DNA of 61,825 bases from Fimbriimonas ginsengisoli (lineage in GTDB: Bacteria; Armatimonadota; Fimbriimonadia; Fimbriimonadales; Fimbriimonadaceae): positions 1-61,825 of the forward strand of contig JACOSL010000056.1 of assembly GCA_016179045.1 (NCBI GenBank). The letters are read 5' to 3'. Shown in pieces: positions 1-7,176 of this stretch. The translations under genes were made by a program, and so were the position numbers. Below the pieces are notes generated by a model. The model worked only from the letters and a program-made list of their open reading frames with translations. It made no database searches and was not told where the DNA came from. Position 1 is the stretch's first letter; each line of letters begins with the position of its first letter.

Positions 1-1
1 C

Positions 2-406
2 CCGAGACGGTCGGTCGGCGCTCTGCTTGTGCGCGACAAGCGCATCCTTGCCACCGGTTACAACGGCGCGCCGCGCGGCCTGCCCCACTGCCCGGATGGC
101 GGCCCCGACAACGATTGGCCAAATGGCTGCATGGGCGCGGGGCACTGCATCCGCTCGCTCCACGCCGAGCAGAACGCCCTGCTGCAAGCGGCTATGCTGG
201 GCGTCGCATGTCAGGGCGCGACCGTCTACGTCACCTGCCAGCCGTGCAACACCTGCGCAAAAATGCTCATCAACGCGGGGATTCAGCGTGTTATTTATGA
301 GGGAGACTATCCTGACGAGTTTTCCAAGGAGCTCTTCCGCGAGGCGATGATGGACGTTCAAGTCTATCGAGACGGCCAGCTGGAGAAGCTGGAGCTCGGA
401 GCCTGA
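2..406 (+). CDS. dCMP deaminase (ComEB family), 5' partial
   Basis: Deaminates dCMP to dUMP for thymidylate synthesis, in the cytoplasm. The start lies upstream of the window; the reading frame is open from base 2 and already reads RRSVGALLVRDKRILATGYN, the family's first strand region, so the GTG at 29 is internal. The zinc and proton-shuttle motif HAE is coded at 161-169, and the second zinc motif PCNTC follows in the context CQPCNTC. The gene ends in TGA sharing its last base with the ATG of the next gene, which implies translational coupling to the lipid-carrier gene. The family call is secure; a related cytidine/deoxycytidylate deaminase role is the only alternative. Confidence 0.9.
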   Translation, partial: PRRSVGALLVRDKRILATGYNGAPRGLPHCPDGGPDNDWPNGCMGAGHCIRSLHAEQNALLQAAMLGVACQGATVYVTCQPCNTCAKMLINAGIQRVIYEGDYPDEFSKELFREAMMDVQVYRDGQLEKLELGA

Positions 407-1440
407 TGAATTCGACCCTGCTCGCCGTCACCCAAGGCAAGATTCTCGAAGGATTCCGCTGGCCGTTGCTCGCGGGCCTGCTGGCGGCGATCCTCTCATG
501 GCTGTTCACGCCCGCGGTTCGCAATCTGGCGATCCAGCGCGGCGCGATAGCCGATCCGAACGTGGACGATCGCCGGGTGCACACCGAGCCGACTCCCCAA
601 TGGGGCGGCCTCGCCATCTACGCCGGCTTCCTCGGCGCTCTCGCCGCCACTTTGCCGTTCGCCTATCCCAGAGCCTCGTTCCCGCCCTATCTCATCGCGA
701 TGCTCGTCATCGGCGCGCTCGTGGTCGTGATGGGCGCCCTCGACGACTTGTACCAATTCCGAGCTTCGGTGCAGGCCGCGTTTCTGCTCGCGGCGGGCAT
801 TGCGGTTCAAGTGCTGTTCGACCATACGGGCCGGGTGCAAATCTCCAGCGTGGCGATTCCCTTCTCGGGCGACGCCAATTCGATCATCTCGTTCGGAATC
901 TGGGCGGTGCCCCTGACCGCGGTGTACGTTTTCGTCGTGGCCAAGACGATGGACACGATCGACGGGATCGACGGACTCGCCGCCGGCATGGCCACCTTCG
1001 CGGCCGCGACCCTTACCATCATCGCCGCCTACGGCGGGCAGCCCAGGGTGGCGATCGTGGCCGCCGCGATCGGCGGTTCCGCGCTTGGATTCCTACGCCA
1101 CAACTACAACCCGGCCAAGATCTTCATGGGTGCTGGCGGCGCGCAGCTCCTCGGCTTTCTGCTCGCCTGCCTGAGCATCGTGGGCGCGCTCAAGACGGCG
1201 GCGGCGGTCGCCCTGATCGTGCCCGTCCTCGCGTTCGGCGTGCCGATCTTCGATGCCGCGTTCGTGGTCGCGCGCCGGTTGCTCAGCCGCCAACCGATTA
1301 CCCAGGGTGACAAACGACACCTGCACCACACGCTCCTCAACCTCGGCCTTTCCCAGAGACAGGCGGTGCTCGTACTGTATGGCGCCGCCGTCGCCCTGTG
1401 CGGGGTGCTTCTCGTGATGGTGCTGCGTCGCTATGGATAG
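406..1440 (+). CDS. Glycosyl-1-phosphate transferase, WecA/MraY family
   Basis: Polytopic inner-membrane enzyme of 344 residues that should transfer a sugar-1-phosphate from a UDP-sugar onto undecaprenyl phosphate, the first step of a surface polymer. Visible motifs are the N-terminal DDRRVHTEPTPQWGG (about 48-62), the Mg-binding GALDDLY, the catalytic TMDTIDGIDGLAAG (about 184-197), and the HNYNPAKIFMGAGG and KRHLHHTLL loops. The last is the H-rich signature of the WecA/TagO branch, not of MraY itself. About ten hydrophobic segments are apparent. It is followed by undecaprenyl-diphosphatase, which recycles the same lipid carrier. Substrate sugar cannot be told from sequence. Confidence 0.88.
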   Translation: MNSTLLAVTQGKILEGFRWPLLAGLLAAILSWLFTPAVRNLAIQRGAIADPNVDDRRVHTEPTPQWGGLAIYAGFLGALAATLPFAYPRASFPPYLIAMLVIGALVVVMGALDDLYQFRASVQAAFLLAAGIAVQVLFDHTGRVQISSVAIPFSGDANSIISFGIWAVPLTAVYVFVVAKTMDTIDGIDGLAAGMATFAAATLTIIAAYGGQPRVAIVAAAIGGSALGFLRHNYNPAKIFMGAGGAQLLGFLLACLSIVGALKTAAAVALIVPVLAFGVPIFDAAFVVARRLLSRQPITQGDKRHLHHTLLNLGLSQRQAVLVLYGAAVALCGVLLVMVLRRYG

Positions 1441-1474
1441 TCCGCGCTACCATTAGCCCTCGGGAGGCTGCCAC

Positions 1475-2353
1475 TTGCATTTAAGTTTTGTTCAGGCCGT
1501 CATCATGGGCATCGTGCAGGGGGCGAGCGAGTTTCTGCCCATCAGCAGCAGCGCCCACCTTCGCCTCGTGCCTGCCGTGCTCGGCTTCCAAGACCCCGGA
1601 GCAGGATTCACCGCGGTCATTCAAATCGGCACGGTGGCGGCGGTGCTGCTCTACTTTTGGCAAGATCTGGTGGCCGCGTTCAAGGGCTGGTGCGGCAGCC
1701 TGGGGGATGCCGAGCGACGCAACACGGTGGAGGCGCGAACCGGTTGGGCGGTGTTCGTGGGCACGCTTCCGGTCGTGATCGTGGGCGTGCTCTTGCGTCA
1801 CCAGATCAAAAGCGATTCTCTCCGCTCGCTCTATGTTGTTGCGGGGTCGATGATTGGGATGGGACTCGTGATGGGCGCTTCCGAATGGTTTGGCGCCGAG
1901 CGCCGCGAGCTTTCCGAAGTGCGGGCGAGCGACGGGCTCTTGCCCGGCGTCCTTCAATGCCTGGCCCTTATCCCCGGCATGAGCAGGAGCGGCAGCACGA
2001 TCACGGGCGCGTTCTTCATGGGTTTCGACCGGGCCGCTGCCACCCGGCTCTCGTTCCTCATGTCGGTGCCCAGCGTGCTGGGAGCGGGCGTCTACGAGCT
2101 TTGGGATGCGCGCAGGGAGCTTTCCCAAGTAGGCGTCGGGGCGACGCTGGTTTCGACTATCCTTTCGCTACTGGTGGGGCTGTGGGCTATCAAATTCTTG
2201 ATCACATGGATCACCCGCCACGGGGTGGGGCTGTTCGTCGTGTATCGGCTGGCCCTCGGCGGGTTGCTCTTCCTGCTGCTCGCGCAGGGCGTTCTCAGGC
2301 CGATGTCCGGGGAGCGGGGCGATACGGCGCCCGTGGAGCGGACACAACGATGA
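1475..2353 (+). CDS. uppP: Undecaprenyl-diphosphatase UppP (BacA)
   Basis: Integral membrane phosphatase that converts undecaprenyl diphosphate to undecaprenyl phosphate, needed for peptidoglycan and surface polymer synthesis. The 292-residue length is typical. Signature 1 (GASEFLPISSSAHL, about 15-28) and signature 2 (PGMSRSGSTI, about 169-178) are both intact, including the conserved glutamate and arginine. The start is a TTG at 1475 placed 7 nt after a clear GGGAGG Shine-Dalgarno at 1462-1467; no ATG near the conserved N-terminus fits better. It lies 34 nt after the transferase gene and is probably in the same operon. Confidence 0.95.
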   Translation: MHLSFVQAVIMGIVQGASEFLPISSSAHLRLVPAVLGFQDPGAGFTAVIQIGTVAAVLLYFWQDLVAAFKGWCGSLGDAERRNTVEARTGWAVFVGTLPVVIVGVLLRHQIKSDSLRSLYVVAGSMIGMGLVMGASEWFGAERRELSEVRASDGLLPGVLQCLALIPGMSRSGSTITGAFFMGFDRAAATRLSFLMSVPSVLGAGVYELWDARRELSQVGVGATLVSTILSLLVGLWAIKFLITWITRHGVGLFVVYRLALGGLLFLLLAQGVLRPMSGERGDTAPVERTQR

Positions 2354-2394
2354 CCGGGCTCCTCGCTGGCAACCTCCCGGCATGGAGGCCATAG

Positions 2395-3030
2395 ATGCGG
2401 TTCGGGTTCCGTAGACGCCCTAAAGAGCCGGTATCCCTGCCCGAATGGCTCATCGTGGGCCTTGGGAACCCCGGCCCCGAGTATCGCGGCACCCGCCACA
2501 ACGTGGGCTTCGCCGTCATCGAGGAATTGGCGCGCAGGCACCATGCTCGGCTGGGCTCCAGCCGCCACCGCTCGCGGGTGGGCAGCGCGAGCATCGCGGG
2601 ATCGCAGGTGCTTCTTGCCATGCCGCTCACCTACATGAATCTTTGCGGCCAGTCGGTGGGCCCGCTAGCGCACAGCCTCGACCTCGCCCCCGAGCGGGTG
2701 CTCGCAATCTCCGACGAACTCGATTTGCCGCTCGGCAAAGTTCGCCTTAGGCCAAAGGGCGGCGCGGGGGGCCACAACGGCCACAAGTCGCTGATCGCAG
2801 CCCTGCACTCCCAAAATTATCCGCGCATCCGGATCGGGATCGGGCGGGGCGAAAGCGAGGCGGTCGACCACGTGCTGAGCACGTTCGATCGGGACGAGCG
2901 CACCGTGATCGAGGCAGCCATAGCGCAGGCCGCCGACCTGTGTGAGGGGATCGTCACCAACGGGCTCGAGACGACATTGAGCGTGGCCAACCCGCCCGGC
3001 GAGACGAAGGGCGAAGATCAGGCCGAATAG
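2395..3030 (+). CDS. pth: Peptidyl-tRNA hydrolase
   Basis: Cytoplasmic esterase that frees tRNA from prematurely released peptidyl-tRNA. The protein of 211 residues carries the canonical blocks: VGLGNPGPEYRGTRHNVGF (catalytic His in RHNVG), PLTYMNLCGQSV, and GGAGGHNGHKS. The ATG at 2395 follows a GGAGG eight nt upstream; this adds about 18 residues before the usual start of the family (LIVGLGNPG). The last 13 nt overlap convergently with the end of the DapA-like gene on the other strand, so no terminator separates the two. Confidence 0.95.
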   Translation: MRFGFRRRPKEPVSLPEWLIVGLGNPGPEYRGTRHNVGFAVIEELARRHHARLGSSRHRSRVGSASIAGSQVLLAMPLTYMNLCGQSVGPLAHSLDLAPERVLAISDELDLPLGKVRLRPKGGAGGHNGHKSLIAALHSQNYPRIRIGIGRGESEAVDHVLSTFDRDERTVIEAAIAQAADLCEGIVTNGLETTLSVANPPGETKGEDQAE

Positions 3031-3758
3031 TCGGCCAGCGCGGATTCGAGGAGTTCCGATTCGCGCCCAGGCAGCGCCCGGTTCGGTTGTCGCAGCCCGC
3101 CCGCATCGAAGCCCTGCAACGCGAGAGCGGCTTTCATCACCCGGTCGGGGCCGCGGGATTCCATCAACTCCAGGATCGAGGCAATGTCGCGCGGCGGTTG
3201 GTTCAGGAGAAACAGCGGTGAGACCTCCATCTCACCCAATATGCATCGGTCCGAGCGCGGCCGGGCCGATCCCAGCCCTTCGGCCACGAACACGCCGGGA
3301 AGAGCACCCAGTCGCGCTGCGAGGCCAGGATCGATCCGCCCCAGCGGATCGACCGCCAGCACCGGCAAACCCCCATAGTTGGCGACGGTACGGAAATGAG
3401 CCTCGATCTCGTCGTCGGAGAACACGCCGTAGTGGGGCGGCATGAGCACCGCCGCCTGAGCGCCATGCCTGTCGGCGTGCTGGGCAAGATCGACGCTCGC
3501 ACCCGTGCTAAGAGTCGAGACGTGCACCAAGAGCGGCAAATCCCCCCGAGTCTCCCGGTGCACCCACTCGGTCAACTGCTTCCGCTCGCCGAACGCCAGG
3601 CTGCCGAACTCGCCCGTCTCGGATGCGACGACCAAGCCGCTCAACTGACGCTCGATCAGTAGTCGAACAAGACGGGAGAGACGCACCTCACTCAGCGCCG
3701 ACCCGTCGTCCGTCAGTGGCGTGACAAGCGGCGCGACCGGCCCGGCGATGGAGAGCAT
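3018..3758 (-). CDS. DapA/NanA-superfamily protein lacking catalytic residues
   Basis: A 246-residue protein whose N-terminal half follows the dihydrodipicolinate synthase TIM-barrel pattern (GPVAPLVTPLTDDG, then ASETGEFGSLAFGER where DapA has GTTGES). The family is normally about 290 residues. The Schiff-base lysine block (IGIKEATG in E. coli DapA) aligns with VFVAEGLG, so the lysine is Ala, and the proton-relay tyrosine block (YNVPSRT) aligns with AVDPLGRID. Only two lysines occur in the whole protein and neither fits the active site. It is therefore unlikely to be a classical lyase. The start lies 4 nt after the stop of the upstream CBM9-like gene, implying one transcript. Confidence 0.7.
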   Translation of the reverse strand: MLSIAGPVAPLVTPLTDDGSALSEVRLSRLVRLLIERQLSGLVVASETGEFGSLAFGERKQLTEWVHRETRGDLPLLVHVSTLSTGASVDLAQHADRHGAQAAVLMPPHYGVFSDDEIEAHFRTVANYGGLPVLAVDPLGRIDPGLAARLGALPGVFVAEGLGSARPRSDRCILGEMEVSPLFLLNQPPRDIASILELMESRGPDRVMKAALALQGFDAGGLRQPNRALPGRESELLESALADYSA

Positions 3759-3762
3759 GGCG

Positions 3763-5190
3763 CTATTTGGGGACCACGGTGAGCCAGGTCGACTGCTCGA
3801 TCACCTTCGACCCGACGTAGGCCCTGAAGGTGATCTGGAACGGCCCCGTCACGCCGCCAGGAACCTCAAGCTCGAAAGTCCGCCGCACCCTCCCCCGGGC
3901 GTGGGGAATGATGAACGCTTTGTCGCTGCCCCGCATTACACGCCAACCGGTTGGGGGCACGAACGTGAGCGTGCCGTCGAGCCGCCTCGACGAGTTCGAT
4001 TGGAGGATCGCGCTCATCCGGATGGTGCGAATGGTGTCCGAGAACGGAATCTGCTCCCGAGTTAGATCGAAGTCGATCGGCGGGGCGATGCGCAGGCATG
4101 TCTCCAGCACCGAAGAGACGCCGTCCTCACCTTCCAAGGTGGAGCGCTGAACGAACCAGCCGGGATCGGTGCCCTTCTCCACGCTCGTCGTGTAGTCGAG
4201 AAACGCCCTGCCCTTGGGGTCGAATTCGGGGAACGGCATCCCCAGACTCGTGGTGGCATCCTTGAGCGGCCCCTGCGAGCGCATCTCGAGGCGGTGCAAG
4301 TGAAGGTCGTTGTTGCCGTTAAACGTGTGGCGCACCTTCACCTGATCGCCCGGCACGATGGAACGCGCAATCACAAGGGGGCGCCATATCAGCTTGCCGG
4401 GCATTCCCGCATGGCGGTCGAAGGCGAGTTTGAGAGTGGTCATCGAGCGGGGGAGGTATGCCTCGGACGGGGCCGCCGAGGCGGGAACGGCGTCGATGCG
4501 AACGCCCACTTGCGAGGGGCCGGTCGGCAGAAGGCCGCGGCCCGGGTCGCCCAGTGCAAGCTCGAAGGTCCATCCCTTGTCGTCGGCCTTGGCCGCCACC
4601 GATGAGGCTTGCTCGAAATCGGCGGCATCGAACCACTTTGGACCCTGCGAGTCGGTGGAATCGAGCCCGCGCACTTGCAACTTCGGCTTGCCTTCCTTGA
4701 GCGTAATCCTTGCCTCGAGGTTATCCCGTCCCACCAGCCACCCGTTCGCGTTGCGGTCGAGGCTGAAGACGAAATCCCACCCTAGCGGAAGCTTGCCCGC
4801 CACGTAGAGCTTGCCTGGCTCCCACTGGAAGAAGGTCTGAACGTTTTCGGGATTTGTGAGGGGATCCCACTCGTCGGCGCCTATCTTCCCGTCCAGGCGC
4901 GGCGTTATCGCAAGGCGAGTGGTCTCCGCGATCTGGTTGGGGCTCATGAACGGAGGCATGGGCCCAGGCGCGGGCGCGGGGGCAACGGCCGGTGCTAGGG
5001 GGACCCTCGGCGCCGCCGGCGCCGCCGCAGGCGTAGCGGGAGCGGCTGGGGCCGGAATTGCTTTTGGAACAGCGGGAACGGGAACGGGCTCGGTGGAAGC
5101 CGGCCTGGAGGGGGTCGGATTCTGCGGAGCAGGAGTTCCCTGCTGCCACAAAGGCCCCGACATGACGAGAAAAACGAGGCTCGCAATCAT
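3763..5190 (-). CDS. Secreted protein with Pro/Ala-rich linker and CBM9-like domain
   Basis: A 475-residue protein with an N-terminal hydrophobic segment (MIASLVFLVMSG) consistent with a signal peptide. Next comes about 60 residues of Pro/Ala-rich linker, then a domain starting near residue 92 (LAITPRLDGKIGADEWD). The pattern D-G-x-I-x-x-x-E-W is typical of CBM9/DOMON-like sugar- or heme-binding beta-sandwiches. The C-terminal 200 residues look like further beta-rich extracellular domains without a recognisable catalytic motif. Function is unknown; cell-surface or periplasmic binding is the best inference. It is followed 4 nt later by the degenerate DapA-like gene. Confidence 0.65.
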   Translation of the reverse strand: MIASLVFLVMSGPLWQQGTPAPQNPTPSRPASTEPVPVPAVPKAIPAPAAPATPAAAPAAPRVPLAPAVAPAPAPGPMPPFMSPNQIAETTRLAITPRLDGKIGADEWDPLTNPENVQTFFQWEPGKLYVAGKLPLGWDFVFSLDRNANGWLVGRDNLEARITLKEGKPKLQVRGLDSTDSQGPKWFDAADFEQASSVAAKADDKGWTFELALGDPGRGLLPTGPSQVGVRIDAVPASAAPSEAYLPRSMTTLKLAFDRHAGMPGKLIWRPLVIARSIVPGDQVKVRHTFNGNNDLHLHRLEMRSQGPLKDATTSLGMPFPEFDPKGRAFLDYTTSVEKGTDPGWFVQRSTLEGEDGVSSVLETCLRIAPPIDFDLTREQIPFSDTIRTIRMSAILQSNSSRRLDGTLTFVPPTGWRVMRGSDKAFIIPHARGRVRRTFELEVPGGVTGPFQITFRAYVGSKVIEQSTWLTVVPK

Positions 5191-5232
5191 CTCGATCCAA
5201 GGACGAGGTGGTCGCGAGGAACGATGCGTCGC

Positions 5233-6564
5233 TTACGGGCGCTGGCGATGCTCTCTGATGAACGCGGGGATGTCCAAATCGGATTCGTCGAACACCGATG
5301 ACGGATCAAGCTGGCCGCTCCGCGCCGCCACTGCCGCCCGCTCGGCGGCCGCACCCGCGAACACCGGGACCGGAACCGGCGCGGGCGCTTCGGGAATCGA
5401 GCTCAACGCGGCTTGCTCGGCCACCCTTCTGCCCTCCGGCGAATAAGGGTTGAAGCCGGTGGCAAGAACCGTAACTCGGACGCTGCCTTCCATGCTGGGA
5501 TCGACCACGGTGCCGAAGAAGATGTTGGCCTCCTCAGCGTCGCAAAGCTGCTGGATGTACTGCATCGCCTCGTTGGCTTCGGACAGGGTCAGGTCCTCGC
5601 CGCTGGTGACGTTCACGAGAAGGCCCGTCGCGCCGTTGATGGTTTGTTCGAGCAGGGCGCTATTCGTAGCCGACTGCGCAGCTTGGAGCGCGCGTTGGTC
5701 GCCGACTCCGTAGCCGATGCCCATCAGTGCCGGTCCGGCATCGCTCATCACCGCGCGCACGTCGGCGAAGTCCACATTGATCTGGCCGGGGATCGTAATG
5801 ATGTCGGAAATGCCCTGCACGCCTTGGCGCAACACGTCGTCCGCCACGCGGAAAGCATCCACCAGCGTCGTGCGCCGCTCCACGACGTTCATCAGCCGAT
5901 CGTTGGGAATCGTGATGATCGTGTCCACGCGGCCCATGAGCGAGGTGACGCCTTGCTCCGCCATCTTCGCCCTGCGTGGCCCTTCGAAGCTGAACGGACG
6001 GGTGACGACAGCCACCGTCAGCGCCCCGATTTCCCGCGCGAGGTCCGCGATGACGGGCGCCGCGCCGGTGCCAGTGCCGCCCCCCATGCCGGCGGTAATG
6101 AACACCATATCGGCGCCCTCGATTGCCTTGCGGATCTCGTTCTTGCTCTCCTCGGCCGCGCGCTTGCCAACTTCGGGATTCCCGCCCGCTCCAAGCCCGC
6201 GGGTGGCGTCGGCGCCCAGTTGAACCTTGAGTTCCGCTGTCGACAAGTCGAGCACCTGCACATCGGTGTTCATCGCGATGAACTCAACTCCGTGAATTCC
6301 CGCCTCGATCATTCGGTTAACTGCGTTCGAGCCGCCGCCTCCGACACCGATGACCTTGATCAACGCGTTCACGAGGTTGTTTGCCGATGGTTCTCTTTTC
6401 ACTCTGGTTCCCGTCCTGGTTTCTGCAAGATTCTGCCCCGATTCCCCGAAGTCGTCGTCGGAAAACAGCGAAGGCGTGACCCCGACCGAGCGGTTCCCAA
6501 ACTCCGCCACTGACCCATCGCGGGGTTGGCCGATCTCGTCGGTTGAGCGATTATATCGGACCAT
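5233..6564 (-). CDS. ftsZ: Cell division GTPase FtsZ
   Basis: Tubulin homologue that polymerises into the division ring. The GTPase core begins about 55 residues in ([17 protein letters not shown]), with the tubulin signature [13 protein letters not shown] and the T7 loop region [15 protein letters not shown]. The extreme C-terminus has the conserved tail DIPAFIREH that binds FtsA/ZipA-type partners, preceded by an Ala/Pro-rich linker. I chose the ATG at 6564, which follows GGAG by 5 nt (443 residues). A TTG at 6594 would add 10 residues and also has purine-rich sequence upstream, so the start is not settled. No other dcw-cluster genes are nearby. Confidence 0.96.
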   Translation of the reverse strand: MVRYNRSTDEIGQPRDGSVAEFGNRSVGVTPSLFSDDDFGESGQNLAETRTGTRVKREPSANNLVNALIKVIGVGGGGSNAVNRMIEAGIHGVEFIAMNTDVQVLDLSTAELKVQLGADATRGLGAGGNPEVGKRAAEESKNEIRKAIEGADMVFITAGMGGGTGTGAAPVIADLAREIGALTVAVVTRPFSFEGPRRAKMAEQGVTSLMGRVDTIITIPNDRLMNVVERRTTLVDAFRVADDVLRQGVQGISDIITIPGQINVDFADVRAVMSDAGPALMGIGYGVGDQRALQAAQSATNSALLEQTINGATGLLVNVTSGEDLTLSEANEAMQYIQQLCDAEEANIFFGTVVDPSMEGSVRVTVLATGFNPYSPEGRRVAEQAALSSIPEAPAPVPVPVFAGAAAERAAVAARSGQLDPSSVFDESDLDIPAFIREHRQRP

Positions 6565-6656
6565 TCGCACTCCGCGCAGGGGTTTGTTCGACAAAACTCC
6601 TCGCCTTCCCTCCTTTGGACAAAGGCCTGATTGCGCGGCCCTACCTGCGCGAACCG

Positions 6657-6687
6657 TTGCCTACGCCGGCTCCGCCTGCTATATAAT
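6657..6687 (+). promoter_or_regulatory. Promoter of the RRM protein gene
   Basis: TTGCCT at 6657-6662 and a perfect TATAAT at 6682-6687 with a 19 nt spacer. Transcription should start near 6694, leaving a leader of about 90 nt before the ATG at 6784, long compared with most genes here. Confidence 0.65.
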
Positions 6688-6783
6688 GCGCGTGCTACGG
6701 AACGTTTTGCGGGTGGGGAGCGATCTCCCGCGACGCAGATTCGGTCACGGGCGTCGCCGGCGGGCGTCGGCAGAGGAGATTGA

Positions 6784-7176
6784 ATGGCTACGAAAACGCT
6801 GTACGTGGGGAACCTGCCCTACTCGACCAACGAGGATGATCTGCTAAAGCACTTCGCATCGTACGCTCCCGTCAACGCGCGAATCGTCGAGGGCCGGGGC
6901 TTCGGCTTCGTCGATGTCGACGCCGACCGCTTCGAGGCGGCCGTGGCAGAGACGCACGATTCGGAACTAGGCGGACGCAAGATCAACGTCAACGAGGCCC
7001 GTCCGCGACCCGAGCGCAGCAGCGGCGGGTTCAGCCGAGGCGGCTTTGGCGGCGGAGGGGGCGGCGGTTACGAAGATCGCGGCGGCTACCGTGACGGCGG
7101 TGGCGGCGGCGGTGGTGGCGGCGGCGGACGAGGCGGCCCTCGCGGCGGCGGCGGTCGGGGCGGCGGTCGGCGCTAG
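6784..7176 (+). CDS. Glycine-rich RRM RNA-binding protein
   Basis: Small RNA-binding protein of 130 residues of the type found in cyanobacteria and several other phyla. A single RRM occupies residues 1-75 with RNP2 (LYVGNLPY, about 6-13) and RNP1 (RGFGFVDV, about 38-45), both with the aromatic residues that stack on RNA. The remainder is a Gly/Arg-rich tail (repeats of GGFGGGG, RGG) likely to bind RNA loosely or drive condensation. The start has GAGGAG a few nt upstream. Cold or stress regulation through the long leader is plausible but not shown. The stop overlaps the stop of the convergent phosphorylase gene by 3-4 nt. Confidence 0.92.
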   Translation: MATKTLYVGNLPYSTNEDDLLKHFASYAPVNARIVEGRGFGFVDVDADRFEAAVAETHDSELGGRKINVNEARPRPERSSGGFSRGGFGGGGGGGYEDRGGYRDGGGGGGGGGGGRGGPRGGGGRGGGRR

